The notes under the pieces were generated by a model. The model saw nothing but the letters and a program-made list of their open reading frames with translations. It was not told the origin of the DNA and did no database searches. From NCBI RefSeq assembly GCF_037102585.1, contig NW_027043820.1, positions 840,501 to 904,500 of the forward strand: DNA of 64,000 bases, read 5' to 3'. A program made the translations under genes and the position numbers. Source of the DNA: Saccharomycopsis crataegensis (taxonomy: Eukaryota > Ascomycota > Saccharomycetes > Ascoideales > Saccharomycopsidaceae). This document shows positions 9,141-20,368 of the stretch, piece by piece. How positions within the stretch are numbered: position 1 is the stretch's first letter; every line of letters starts with the position of its first letter.

Positions 9141-10180
9141 TTATTCGTCATCTTCTTCTTCGGCATCTTCCAAGGTTTGAGCAGCAATACGGTCCAAATC
9201 TCTTTGACCGTTTTCAGAGATCTTTCTACCACCCTTTGGAGAGATTTCTAAAACCCCCAATTTTTCCAAAGCTTGAACAGACTTTCTGTTAACGGAACCG
9301 GAACCGTTAGCGTGCTTACCTGGTCTGCAGCCTCTGTTGATGGCACCACCGTACAATTTCTTCAACTTACCGACACCAACTTGCTTTCTCAAGTAGATGT
9401 GTCTGGCAATAGAAGCAGAACGCTTGTAGAACCACAATTCAGCTTCTTGTGGTGGCATTTCATTGCTGACAGAGGTCTTGACCAATTCAACGTATTCTGG
9501 AACTTCCAATTTACCTTGACGTTGCAAGAATAAAGCGTAAGCGTTGATGAAATCTTGAGCTGGAACGTCTCTATGGATATTTGTTAGTATGAATGTTTAA
9601 AAAAAAAGCAGATTTTTAAAATACTAAAACGAATGACGTAAAGATAGAATGGGCCTTGTGATGATGTGTTGAGATTCTAGTGTGAGTAGGATTTTATGGT
9701 AGTGACAAGGCTCAATTGTAAAACGCTATCACAAAAAAATAAAAAAAAATTAGCTAATCTTTTCCATTTTCTAAACTGAAAACCTTAGAAATCCCACAAA
9801 AATTAATCTTTGGTTGAAATATTTATCACTTAGTCTTTCATGATATTACAATTATTGCCTTTGAAAAGAAACATCCATCTCACTCATCACCAAATACACA
9901 TTCACTGAACAAAAATAGTTCACAATAAAATCCAAAATTCAAAATTGGAAGTAATTCATGATCTCAAGTATTGATTGGAAAACAGCTGCTTCAATAGTTG
10001 TTGATTTGAAAAATAATATTGATCTCCCCCTTGATTTCTTTGAACCGCAAATACACATTCAAGTTACGATACATTAACCTCACACTCATCATCCCATTCC
10101 TCTCATTATCGTCATCATCTCCCATAATATCAGTGTTTCACTATATCACTAATCACGTACCTAACGGAAACACCTGGCAT
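9141..10180 (-). CDS. RPS19: Ribosomal protein eS19 (RPS19), two exons
   Basis: Exon 1 (10161-10180) encodes MPGVSV plus two bases of the next codon. Exon 2 (9141-9570) completes it as Arg and continues DVPAQDFINAYALFLQRQGK to the acidic end EEEDDE, 149 residues in all. The split codon and the first residues match yeast Rps19, where the intron is at the same place. The intron is 9571-10160 (590 bases, minus strand): donor GTACGT, branch point TACTAAC (9583-9589), acceptor ATAG only about 10 bases further. The GTACGT donor is a less common variant of GTATGT. Rps19 is a 40S head protein needed for 18S rRNA maturation. No snoRNA was recognised in the intron. Confidence 0.96.
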
Positions 10181-10299
10181 TTTGGCTGGTTATTATTATT
10201 TAGTGACCTTTTTAATCTACTATGAGTTCCTAATTTGAAATATTCAAAATCAATAGACACCAAATTTTTTTCAGAGTGCAGCCTGCTCCCCCCAAGCGC

Positions 10300-10380
10300 T
10301 CAAGACCCGCTTCTAGGGCTTTGTGACGTGTGTATTCAGTCATGTGATATTGTGAAGTATCACTTGTGCGCCCTAATGAC
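10300..10380 (-). promoter_or_regulatory. RPS19 promoter with Tbf1-type and Cbf1-type sites
   Basis: CTAGGGCTT at 10313-10321 is followed one base later by GTGACGTG (10323-10330). CATGTGAT at 10341-10348 is ATCACATG on the other strand, an exact RTCACRTG match. GCCCTAA at 10370-10376 is an inverted TTAGGGC. All lie 130-200 bases upstream of the ATG. The rest of 10181-10804 holds the HRP1 3' flank, and nothing else was recognised there. Confidence 0.6.
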
Positions 10381-10804
10381 ATTACCAGATATACGTGCGT
10401 ACCTGCACGACAACGGTTTTGACATAACTGCACCAGTAATAATATTAAACTGAGCATGCTCACCCAATTGGACACAAGGCAAGTCAATTCGTTTCATCAA
10501 TACTCGTTTCTCGTTCTTCACATGTAAAGTATCCTTGGTTACTAATATTGTGATGGAGCTGAGGCCAGGACAATCATCATTTGAGAATGTAACGATTGCA
10601 TTGAATTGATGTGTATATAGGAAATATATAAATATAAAGAATACATAAATACATAGATCTAATAACTACTGCTAACTAACAAGAAGTGAAAAAATAAAAA
10701 CAAAATAAGAAAAAGCAAAATCCACAGAAATTGTATGAAAATTAACACTTTAAAAAATAAACCAACACTCAAATATAATCATCTCCATTAGACAATAATA
10801 AAAC

Positions 10805-12427
10805 CTAGTAAGGTTGATAAGAGCCACCATACTTGTGGGAGTCCCCTCTAGCACCACTATCCCTACCTCCTCTGAATGGAGGACCTCTGCCTGGGGCAGT
10901 AGCTCCACCAGGGCCTCCTCTACTACCTCTGGTACCAATAGCGCCTCTATTGGCACCAGTTGGCCCTGTAGAGCCGCCTCTACCAAAAGAGCTTCCGCCG
11001 CCTCTGCCCATTGGTCCTCCTCTACCACCTCTGTTCACAGGTCCTCCTCTACCACCTCTGCCTATTGGTCCTCCTCTTCCTACTGGGCCTCCTCTGCCAA
11101 TAGGTCCCCCTCTGCCAGTTGGACCCCCTCTACTTGGAAAGTTGTTTCTTTCCCTTGGTCCTTTTGGAAAGTTAATTCTGCCATCTTCATTGGCAGAATG
11201 TAATCTAAAAGGACGTTCACGAGCAGCATCCGGATTATTGTCGTTTTCTGCATTTGGAGCCTGGCCTACACCTTGGTTTGAGGCTTTTTCTTGGGTTTGA
11301 GTCGCAGGACCATTAGGGCCCTGTCCTTCCATTTGTTGACTTATCATTGCTAACATTTGTTGAGATTGTTCAGGATTCATGTTTTGGTTGCCTGATTGTC
11401 CATTAGCGCGTTGCATTTGCTGGAATTGCAACCAGTATTGCCAATACTGTTGCATTATTTCTGGAGTGTAGCCAGCACCATTCATGGCTTGAGTAGTCTC
11501 ACCAGGGTATGCATTTGAGTATTGCTGATAACCGCCAGGTGGATTTTGCAATTTTATGGCAGTGTTGGCATTATAACCTCTGACACCCCCAAGTCTTTGC
11601 TGTTGTTGGCCTCTTGGTTCGGCTCTTTTAATCTCCATTCTTCTCCCTTTCAATTCCAAATATTGGTTTTGACAAACATTGTCGACTGCTTCAGGAGAGT
11701 CGTAGGTGACAAACCCAAATCCTCTTGATCTTCTAGTATCCTTATCGATCATCAATTGGGCATCGATGACGTTACCAAACTTTGAAAAGAATTCATCAAA
11801 ATCCTTTTCGGTGACTTCTGGAGCAATCCCACCGACAAAAATCTTACCAGTTTTATCTTGCTCTTCTCTTGGAATGGCTCTCTTAGGATCGATCACCTTA
11901 CCATCTAAAATATGTTGGGTTTTTACAACTTCATCAACGGATGAGGAGCTTTTGAAAGTCAAAAAACCAAACCCTCTGGAACGGCCGGTGACATTATCTC
12001 TCATGATGGTCAAATCAATAATTTCACCAAATTTACTGAAATACTCCTTCAACTTATCTTCGGAAGTTTCCCAATTTAATCCCCCAACAAACATTTTGCC
12101 TTGATCTCTGTTGAAAAATTCTGATTTCTCTTGTAATTGCCTACCAATAGCAACACTGGTCAACCCACTGCCAGAGATTTCCTTTGGAGATTCCCCAAGT
12201 CCTCCAGTATTTGAGCTGGAAGGCACTTCAATGCTGGTCTCGTTCGGTTGTTGGATAATAGTGTGTGCGGAATCATCAGCTTTAACAGTGGAGGTAGCCG
12301 TACTTGTAGCTTGAGTAGTGGATGCTACCTCTTTCGGTAGTTCTTGTCTGATTGCTTTAGTTTCATCATCACTATCCTCACCATAAATATCTTGGAAAAG
12401 AACATCTGCGTCATCCAAGGAAGCCAT
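10805..12427 (-). CDS. HRP1: HRP1/NAB4-like hnRNP, cleavage factor IB
   Basis: The 540-residue protein carries two RRMs and an RGG tail. It is the orthologue of Hrp1, which binds UA-rich efficiency elements in mRNA 3' processing and shuttles with mRNA. RRM1 is about 111-185 (RNP2 MFVGGL, RNP1 RGFGFLTF) and RRM2 about 195-270 (IFVGGI, RGFGFVTY). The linker ILDGKVIDPKRAIPREEQDK is almost unchanged from yeast Hrp1. A Gln/Asn/Met-rich middle with QYWQYWLQFQQMQ follows. The C-terminal about 110 residues are RGG and GRGGP repeats, likely arginine-methylated. The start is ATG 12427 (MASLDDADVLFQDIYGED); the longer frame begins at TTG. Its promoter region is shared with TRM11. Confidence 0.94.
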   Translation of the reverse strand: MASLDDADVLFQDIYGEDSDDETKAIRQELPKEVASTTQATSTATSTVKADDSAHTIIQQPNETSIEVPSSSNTGGLGESPKEISGSGLTSVAIGRQLQEKSEFFNRDQGKMFVGGLNWETSEDKLKEYFSKFGEIIDLTIMRDNVTGRSRGFGFLTFKSSSSVDEVVKTQHILDGKVIDPKRAIPREEQDKTGKIFVGGIAPEVTEKDFDEFFSKFGNVIDAQLMIDKDTRRSRGFGFVTYDSPEAVDNVCQNQYLELKGRRMEIKRAEPRGQQQQRLGGVRGYNANTAIKLQNPPGGYQQYSNAYPGETTQAMNGAGYTPEIMQQYWQYWLQFQQMQRANGQSGNQNMNPEQSQQMLAMISQQMEGQGPNGPATQTQEKASNQGVGQAPNAENDNNPDAARERPFRLHSANEDGRINFPKGPRERNNFPSRGGPTGRGGPIGRGGPVGRGGPIGRGGRGGPVNRGGRGGPMGRGGGSSFGRGGSTGPTGANRGAIGTRGSRGGPGGATAPGRGPPFRGGRDSGARGDSHKYGGSYQPY

Positions 12428-13211
12428 TTTTAATTGATTAGGTACTGAAAGAAAAAATTCTCCGGAAGTTTGTTTGGAGACCAAGTATTCTTTTTTTAAA
12501 AAAAGACTTTGGAATAAGGAGAGACTGTTACTAGTTATATATTTTTTCAAGAACTATCCGAGTGTTTTTGGGTATGGATGGTTGTTGATACCGGATTGCT
12601 TTCTGTCTTCACGATAATAGTAAAAGAAAAAACGAACTCTAGTTTAATTTCCTGTTCTTGTATATTATCACAACTATTTAGAATATAGCTATATGATAAT
12701 AACTAGTGGCTATCAACTATTGTATTCTATATGAATTAATTAAATACTCCAATTATTTGAAACTGGTGAAATCTCCAAGAAAAGTTTCTGGTTAAATCTT
12801 CAGTTTCCCAAATAAACACAAGCCAATATAAGGTTCAATCAAATTATTTTGATGAATTGAGGAGCTTGTGTAACAGCAAAAAACAAAAAGAAAAAGAAAA
12901 CACGAAAATAAAGTAAACTAATATCACTAACACTGTTCTGGAGTGGAATTAAGGAGGTCCCTTATATATCTGACTAAGATTACTGTCCAACTCAAGGTGG
13001 CAAATTATCTTTTCACTTTTTTTCCTCTTTCCTCATTTTCTCTGACCCCACCGGGCTGATATCCATCCGGCTCGGAAAATGAATTTCCGCGCCATCATCA
13101 AAAATCTTCACTTCATCCACACTCTTAACTAAAAAAAAAAAAAAAAAAAAATTAAAAATAGATGATAATATTCAAGGAAGGTAAAATCTGTCAGTGACTG
13201 GTAAATAGATA
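12428..13211. promoter_or_regulatory. Divergent promoter region HRP1 / TRM11
   Basis: The region contains a TATATA-like box near 12963, a long poly(A) tract at about 13132-13151 and T-rich stretches near 13015-13035. These are likely nucleosome-poor promoter elements for the two divergent genes. No specific factor site was recognised. Confidence 0.45.
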
Positions 13212-14516
13212 ATGGGAAACAAATATTTGCTCTACTTGGCCAAAGCTCACTTGGATTTTAGAAGGGCAGAGTTGGAGTCTTTGGCAGACTTGTACAATCT
13301 CAAAGTGGACTTATCCAATCTTTCAGAAGATTCCCCATTTGTGATCGTTGAAATTGAAAACGATGATCTAGCAGCCAAATGGATAAGTAGGTCTATTCTT
13401 TGTAGAGGGGTATACGAGTATTGGGGTGAAACCACTGAGGATTGGGGGCAATTACATGAAAGTGTGAAACAAAATAGCAGATCCAAATGGGAGAAATATG
13501 CTAAAACGTCGTTCAAATTTGATTTTATTGGATATCAAGGTTCTAGAAACCAAAAATCACAAGTAGAGGTGATCGAACAGTTTTCCTACCTCCCATTCAC
13601 TGGGCCAATAAGAATGAAGAAACCAGATGTGGTCTTTACTGTCATTGAACAATTCATTGAGAATACCGAGACCTCAACGAGGAAGTTTTTTGGAAGAGAA
13701 GTGGGACTTTCGGAAAGAGAAAAAGGGGTTCTTGATAAGTTTGACTTGAGAAAAAGACGGTATGTTGGAACCACTTCATTTGAAGCAGAATTATCTCTCG
13801 TTACTGTCAATGTGGCCCAAACTAATGTCGGAAAGATCATGTACGATCCATTTGTGGGGACCGGTAGTTTCTTGGTTACTGGGGCTCATTTTGGGGCTCT
13901 TACCATTGGATCAGATATCGATATGAAGCCTCTTATGGGCAAAAAAAAGAACACAATACAGGCCAATTTCAAGCAATACGGCACATCATTGAATTTCCTT
14001 GATACGTGTACTATGGACTTTACTCACAATGCTTTCCGTAAGGATTTCATCATTGACACGATTTGTTGTGATCCTCCCTACGGGGTCAGAGAAGGCCTCA
14101 AAGTGTTGGGAACTTCTAGACCTGAGCATTTTGTTGGAAAAGAAAATATCGAAATCGATGGAATTAAAGCATTTTTAAGAAAAGATTATGTTCCAACGAA
14201 AAAGGCTTATTCTCTCGGAAACATGTTAGATGACTTGTTGGATTTCGCAGCCAAAAGATTGCCTATTGATGGAAGACTCGTATTCTGGATGCCGGTAGCT
14301 AACGATGAAGATTATACCACTTCTATACCCCACCATGAGAAATTGGAATTAAAATACAATTGTGTTCAGAAGTTTAATAAATGGAGCAGAAGAATGTTAT
14401 GTTATGTGAAAAGAGATGATGGCTATGAAGGCCAAACAATTAGAGCTGGTGAGGTGATAAAAAATGAGTTCAGGAATAGATATTTCAGTGGATTTAATGA
14501 AGCCAGTTTAGATTAG
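13212..14516 (+). CDS. TRM11: tRNA (guanine10-N2)-methyltransferase catalytic subunit TRM11
   Basis: The 434-residue protein is the Trm11 subunit, which with Trm112 methylates N2 of G10 in tRNAs. The N-terminal half (about 1-170) is the THUMP-containing region, opening MGNKYLLYLAKAHLDFRRAE as in yeast. The Rossmann methyltransferase domain shows the SAM-binding DPFVGTGSF (212-220) and the catalytic DPPYGVREG (from 287), the N-methyltransferase (D/N)PPY signature. A typical GSDID acidic loop lies between them. The length matches the family (433 in S. cerevisiae). It is divergent from HRP1 and contains no CTG codon. Confidence 0.96.
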   Translation: MGNKYLLYLAKAHLDFRRAELESLADLYNLKVDLSNLSEDSPFVIVEIENDDLAAKWISRSILCRGVYEYWGETTEDWGQLHESVKQNSRSKWEKYAKTSFKFDFIGYQGSRNQKSQVEVIEQFSYLPFTGPIRMKKPDVVFTVIEQFIENTETSTRKFFGREVGLSEREKGVLDKFDLRKRRYVGTTSFEAELSLVTVNVAQTNVGKIMYDPFVGTGSFLVTGAHFGALTIGSDIDMKPLMGKKKNTIQANFKQYGTSLNFLDTCTMDFTHNAFRKDFIIDTICCDPPYGVREGLKVLGTSRPEHFVGKENIEIDGIKAFLRKDYVPTKKAYSLGNMLDDLLDFAAKRLPIDGRLVFWMPVANDEDYTTSIPHHEKLELKYNCVQKFNKWSRRMLCYVKRDDGYEGQTIRAGEVIKNEFRNRYFSGFNEASLD

Positions 14517-14682
14517 ATGTTTTGTATTATATTGGAAGTTCACATATTGTTTTTTTTTTTTTCTTGGTTGCTTAAATGAATTGTAGGTCATTCTAAAATA
14601 AATACTTTTGCAATAATAATTAATGTATTATAGGTTTTCATTATACCATTAGTAGAATAAACGGTAATGGGTACTGAGGGTG

Positions 14683-14710
14683 ATAATAATAATAAGAATA
14701 ATAATAATAA

Positions 14711-14792
<82 letters not shown>
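14683..14792. repeat. (TAA)n trinucleotide microsatellite
   Basis: About 110 bases of TAA/AAT repeat, interrupted by AAG near its start, lie between the TRM11 stop and the 3' end of the Rab18-like gene (gap 14517-15109). Poly-Ile and poly-Leu frames across it are repeat artefacts. Nothing else was recognised in the gap apart from A-rich sequence. Confidence 0.9.
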
Positions 14793-14793
<1 letters not shown>

Positions 14794-15109
14794 GGGTATC
14801 TAGAATATAAAATACAGTAAGGATTAGCAACAAGACCCATATTGTGAAAAAAAAAGAGTATGTAACAAATGGAAAGAAAAGACCAATGCCTATCGAAGAA
14901 ATGAAAACAAAAAACCGAATCAATACAAGAACCAAATTAAAAAGCAAGCAATTCAATCATCAAAATGCAAAATCATTAAAAAAAAAAATTAAAATAGCAA
15001 AACAAAAGATTAAAATAGCAGATAAGCAGAAGCACAAGAAAATAGTGGGAGAAAATATTTGAGACAGATGATCTTTGCAAAAAGACCAGTCTAGGAGCTG
15101 CATCTGCGA

Positions 15110-16033
15110 TCAACAGCAGGAATATGTGGTGACTATTGTTTCTTTCTTAGCCACGTCAATAGTCCTATTGTGTGAGCCTCTTCTAACTCGCTCTGTTTCA
15201 ATTTCATCTTCATCTTCTTCTTCTTCATCTTCATCACTTTCTTCCTCCTCTTCCTCAATATTATCATCAGTGTTTTGTTTCTTGCTCCTAGACCATTTAT
15301 CATCTTCATCACTACTATTGGTGCTCAAACTTCTTCGTACACACTCGCTGATAAATGTTCTAAATAAGAACTTGACATCGTCGAGATATTTGGCGCTGAC
15401 TTCATAATATCCAGCAATCTTCACTCCCTTTTTCTTGTAATGTTTATTCATCCTGACTGAAAATTTTTGTAAGTCTTCAATGAAAACTTCCCGCTGATCC
15501 ATTGGTTTATCTCTTTTGTTTCCAACCACGAAAAACACGATTTTCTTCAATTCATTGCTGGAGTTGTCGATACACTCATTGATCCAGTGGTCAAGTTCAT
15601 CAAAGGTTTTTTTGTTGTTGATATCATAAACTAGTAGAATGCCCTGAGTATCTTTATATAGCGATGGAGTGATGGTACGGTACCTTTCTTGACCTGCAGT
15701 ATCCCATAGGACCACTTTGAACAATTTATGATCCACGTCAACTAGCTTGACCTTCAAGTCGATTCCAATGGTTGTTTTTGAATCAAACTCATCAAAGTAG
15801 TTATCAGAATATCGGATCAACAATGCACTTTTTCCTACTCCGGCTGATCCTAGTAGCAAGAGTTTGAGAGATGGAATATTATCATCATCTAGTTTTGTGT
15901 CATAGTCGATCAACATGCTGCGCCTAACACCATTCCTTATTTTTGCCTTGGAGGGAGCAAACGATTCAAAGGCTGATGAAGGGAAAAACGACGGCGACGT
16001 AGGGAGTCTTGGACTCGGTGAGGCGCCTTGCAT
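15110..16033 (-). CDS. Rab-family small GTPase with Rab18-like core and acidic tail
   Basis: The 307-residue Rab has all G motifs: GSAGVGKS (62-69), TTIG switch I, WDTAGQE (110-116), NKRD (172-175) and EVSAK (to 215). It ends in YSCC, a double-cysteine geranylgeranylation site. The switch II region and helix (ERYRTITPSLYKDTQGILLV, then TFDELDHWINE) read much like metazoan Rab18. S. cerevisiae has no Rab18, so the alternative is a divergent Ypt11-type or lineage-specific Rab. An unusual 60-residue Ser/Pro-rich N-terminal extension precedes the G domain. The hypervariable tail contains a dense run of Glu/Asp (about 242-285). The start is ATG 16033 (MQGASPSP); a longer frame opens at TTG. Confidence 0.8.
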   Translation of the reverse strand: MQGASPSPRLPTSPSFFPSSAFESFAPSKAKIRNGVRRSMLIDYDTKLDDDNIPSLKLLLLGSAGVGKSALLIRYSDNYFDEFDSKTTIGIDLKVKLVDVDHKLFKVVLWDTAGQERYRTITPSLYKDTQGILLVYDINNKKTFDELDHWINECIDNSSNELKKIVFFVVGNKRDKPMDQREVFIEDLQKFSVRMNKHYKKKGVKIAGYYEVSAKYLDDVKFLFRTFISECVRRSLSTNSSDEDDKWSRSKKQNTDDNIEEEEEESDEDEEEEDEDEIETERVRRGSHNRTIDVAKKETIVTTYSCC

Positions 16034-16275
16034 TTTATTATCGTGAGGCAATGGAATATTATGGCACCGTGATGGCTTGACGGTGGTCTTAATATTGGCC
16101 GGATGGGATGGGGAAGGGACACACAAAGACAAAAAAAAAAAAGGGAAAAAAAAAGGCTAGACAAAACAAAACTTCGTTGATTATTCTTGCAATTAGTGGG
16201 ATATATTATCAATGGTTGATTTATGGAAGGGTACTAGTGTGTTGGTTTGGATCAGATGGCAAGTACCAACCTTGA

Positions 16276-16491
16276 CTAATAATATTTTTTTTTCTTAGGA
16301 AAGTGTTCAAAAATTTCAAAATAATTATCAGGTGTCTTGCACATATATGATGTGATTGGACGATCCTGCGTCTTCAAAATAGTTCCTGGCAATGCGTCTT
16401 TGCAATTGAATGTTGTTAGTGATGCTGAGGCTGAAACGTAAATCTGGGAAAGGACAGATGTTGTCAAACTCCAGGCACTTGATGTGGCCAT
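16276..16491 (-). CDS. Possible small ORF, 71 residues
   Basis: An ATG-started frame lies in the 1,022-base divergent gap (16034-17055) between the Rab18-like gene and RTC1. It encodes MATSSAWSLTTSVLSQIYVS and ends in a lysine run (FPKKKKYY). Residue composition is mixed, with two cysteines, and it is not recognised. It could be a small gene, an exon of a larger one, or chance. The rest of the gap holds T-rich tracts, and GC-rich sequence with a CG repeat near 16965 just upstream of RTC1. Confidence 0.25.
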   Translation of the reverse strand: MATSSAWSLTTSVLSQIYVSASASLTTFNCKDALPGTILKTQDRPITSYMCKTPDNYFEIFEHFPKKKKYY

Positions 16492-17055
16492 AAAGGAAGA
16501 TCCAGTGAACAGGGTTTTTTTTTTTTCTTACTGTTTTGAGTTTTTGTTTATTATTGTGTTTTTTCTGTTACGTAAGCCAGGGATGACAACAATCTCCGGA
16601 GGTGTTGTAATATGGAGAGAACCAACAGATACAATAATATACATATATGTATTTATGAACTCCGCATTATCTTTATATTCTTGTTATATATCTGTCTATG
16701 ATTGCTTAAATTTTTGGTATATTGTCAACCGGCTGAAGAACATTGTCGCATCACCGAAAGTAAATAATAACAATAGTCATAGAAATAAAAAAATTGAAAA
16801 CCAATTGATGTATCGTAAATTACCAGGGATCTATATTAATTAACAAAAGTCTCAGCCTCGCTATCAAATATATTTGTATAAATAATAATTACATATATAA
16901 AATGATTCAAGACGTCGTGCTCTGGCAATTCCGCGTGCCTGTGCCAGGGCATAAAACCGAAGATGCGCGCGCGCGAAATAATTATCTGACCAAATGCTTA
17001 GCACTGATTAGGCAGAAGGCAACTACACCGAACTAGGATATCTTGCCCCGTCAAG

Positions 17056-20000
17056 ATGGAGAAACTCCAGACGCAATTCGTGCAGTATGAAACAGCAAAA
17101 GAACTACAAGCAATCTCAGCTTCTAATGATGACCCCAACAAGCTTGTTGTGGCAGGTAAAAACTTCCTCCAAGTATTGCGCATAGAAGATAACGCCATCG
17201 ATGGTTCAAGAAGAGTGGTTCCCTCAGTTGATTTGCTCAGTGGTACCAATTTGGCCAACGATGTCAAGAATTTAGGGTCGATCACCGACATCAGATTCGG
17301 ATTCAGAGAACTCTCGAATGTTGTCGCATCGGTATCAACATCGGGAAAAATTTACTTATTTGACATCAATAAAAAATCACCACATTCACACCCAATGAAA
17401 ATTTCAGCCCATAAGCGAGCAGTGAATTCTATTGCGTTCGCCCCTCATGGTGGAAATATTCTATTGTCAGGATCACAGGATGGGGTAATTAAAGTATGGG
17501 ATTTACGATCCAAAAACTCCAACTTAACGTTTGGTAATGAACGGAAGCCATTGGGTGAGTTTGTCAAGACATTTGATGGGATTCGTTGCAACGAGTTTTC
17601 TCCCCACGACTCCAAAGTCTTTTGTTCTGCTTCTGACTGCGGTGATGTCACTAAATGGGACTTGAGAGTACCGCATAAATGGGTCAATAATATCAAAAAT
17701 GCCCACATTAATGGGGCTTTGTCTTTAGAATGGAACTTGAAATTCAACTATATTGTCACGGGGGGTAAAGACAATAAGATCCAAGTTTGGGATATGTCAA
17801 AGGATAATACTAAAAAGCCTGATTATATAATATCCATGAATGACACAGTGACAAAAGTCGCCTGGTCTCCTTCCAATAATAATGCTAACAACATACAAGA
17901 TTGTCAAATTTCTTCCTGTTATTTAACAAATAATGCTTCAGTTGATGTATGGGACTTGAATAGAAGTCATATTCCTGCATATTCACTAATGCATCATTCG
18001 AAGGCGGTCACTGGTTTACATTGGCATACAAATAATACACTATGGACCGTATCTAAAGATAAGTCTTTCATTGAACATAATCTCGATAACGAAATTCCAT
18101 TCGCAAACTTATTAAGAAAATCAGTGGTAAAGTTCAATCCATCTCGGTATTCCGAATTCGTGACCGTATTTCAAGATGAAGATTCGTATGTTAAGACTTC
18201 GAATTTGACTGGAAGCCTTCACCATGAAAAGAGATCATCCTATTCTTTCGAAAACAATCAGAATCTAGGAAGATCTGCGACACTTGAGGATGTTGGAGAA
18301 GGAACCAAAAATGACGACTATTTCTCCAACACATTAGCCCCAGCAAAGACTGATAAAGTTCTGTCAAAACCTATAAATATTTCATCTTCAGAAAGCAATA
18401 GTTCAATGATTGAAAATTCAAGGCTTTCACCAACCATTTACAATAATGTGAGTGTCGAAAGTAATAATAATAATAATACGAGACCAAGAATAGGATATGT
18501 TAAAAATATGTCTTATTCTCCGAATAATCATGCCAGTGGCTCAAAAGCGATTCCTGTACCGATTAAGGAGTCGGAAACTAGAGAGGCTATTGCGTCTTCT
18601 TCGATTGAAAAAATGTCACCAACTTTCTTTGCCAATACCCTTAATGTTAAGACGTCACCATCCAAATCCACCAGCCAGGATTCGGGGTTTCCTAAACAGC
18701 CCAATCAAAGTGAAGTTTTCAAACGAAGTAATTCCAATGGGGCTGATGATACTATTGATGTATCCGATTCCAAGCCAAAACTTTTAAGATCACGTACCAC
18801 TGCTTCGATGGCCAAAAATTTACACCGCCATAATAGTTCTGACAATCCATTGGTTTCGAGCATGATTCAGCGCTCAGGTACGGAATTTTTTAATCATGAT
18901 GTTAATAATAGATCGCCAATATTTAATGGTAAAGCATCATCGGGAATAAACTTAACTATGACACCAATCAATAGAGCTATATCAAATCAATCTTTAAATT
19001 TTTATATTGGTGGAAACAATTCGCCGAGTTTGTCGAACAGAAAAAATTCTTCTAGTTATACTGGAAATAATAGCATATTCCATCAAGTTCAATCTTATTC
19101 CACGTTAGCCAGTAATCAAAGGCTTTTACTGGTAGCAAGTACTCCTAACAATGGCATTAATAACAATAGCAGTAATAACGTCACGAATTTAAGATCAAAT
19201 GAACCGATTGATTACAATGAGAAACAAGTCCCATTGATATACATGTCAAGTTTGGGAACTGTATTCGACAAAGAGTATAGTGAGGATGGTGCACTTTCTA
19301 CTGAATTGTACAAATTATACGTGATGCAATTCTATGAATTTTTGAGCAAGTTTCATGCAAGAGATGTTGATTACAATGACTTGCTTTTCCAAGATTACCA
19401 ACCAACCTATCCATCTTCTAATCCTAGAAAAAGAGCCTCAAAAAATAGATATTCGACAAGCAATCGAAATCCTCGGACAAATTTGAATAATGATGGTGTG
19501 AGGACGGCTAACAGCAAAGTACATGGACATGATAAATCTGCTAAAGCAAACAAATCATCAGATAGTCATAGTCGTGAATCTTCAAAAAATGAACTTATTG
19601 CCAATTTGAAATCGATTTCCAAAGAATATTATTCCAAGATGAATCTAGGGACTTTTTTCTCATTTATTACTGAGTCAGTGAAAGTTGCCCTCGAGAAAGG
19701 CAACACTACTGATCTTCTACGGATCATTGTGGTGGTTTTTAGGGGCAAGAAGCCCGGATTTGATATTGTTGATTTGATTGTTCAATTGAAATTTGCTGTA
19801 TCATTATCTGCTACATTTAAGGTCATAAATTATTATAAAATCTTTAAGATTCTTCTACATGGTTTGATCATTGATATAGAAGGATTCCTTGCTGATATTG
19901 ATTACTACGCCTACTTGTTTGCCATTTCCAAAAAAAGCACATACAAGATAAATAAGTTGACTCTCCAACATTACAGTTTTAACATGCCAAATATTGGAAG

Positions 20001-20325
20001 TGCGGGCAAAAAGGGGCCATATCGTATTCAAAATTCTGGGATCAACACTACTGGTATAAGTAGAAGAAATTCTTCATCACTTGGTGTCATTGGTAAACCC
20101 GTTTTTGCAGTTGATAAAAATAGCCGAAAGAAAAATCAAAATGAGTTTAAGCTGCTGAGCGTTTCTGAGACTTGGGACTCATATGATTATAGAGGTAGGA
20201 GTGCTAATAGCAGAGATTCTTTCGAGTTTCAATATCGAAAAGATATAGACGATGATCCGGGATATGAAGAGAAGGAAGATGATGACGATGACGACGACGA
20301 CGATGACGACGATGACGATGACGAC

Positions 20326-20368
<43 letters not shown>

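Noticed and set aside
9571-10160. Intronic snoRNA in RPS19
   Set aside because: C-box-like GTGATGA occurs on the minus strand near 9884-9890, but no matching D box with terminal stem was found.
14588-14956. Poly-Leu/poly-Ile frames
   Set aside because: Artefacts of the (TAA)n microsatellite.
16484-16843. 119-codon frame upstream of RTC1
   Set aside because: Begins with GTG, is rich in Phe from T tracts, and shows no family resemblance.
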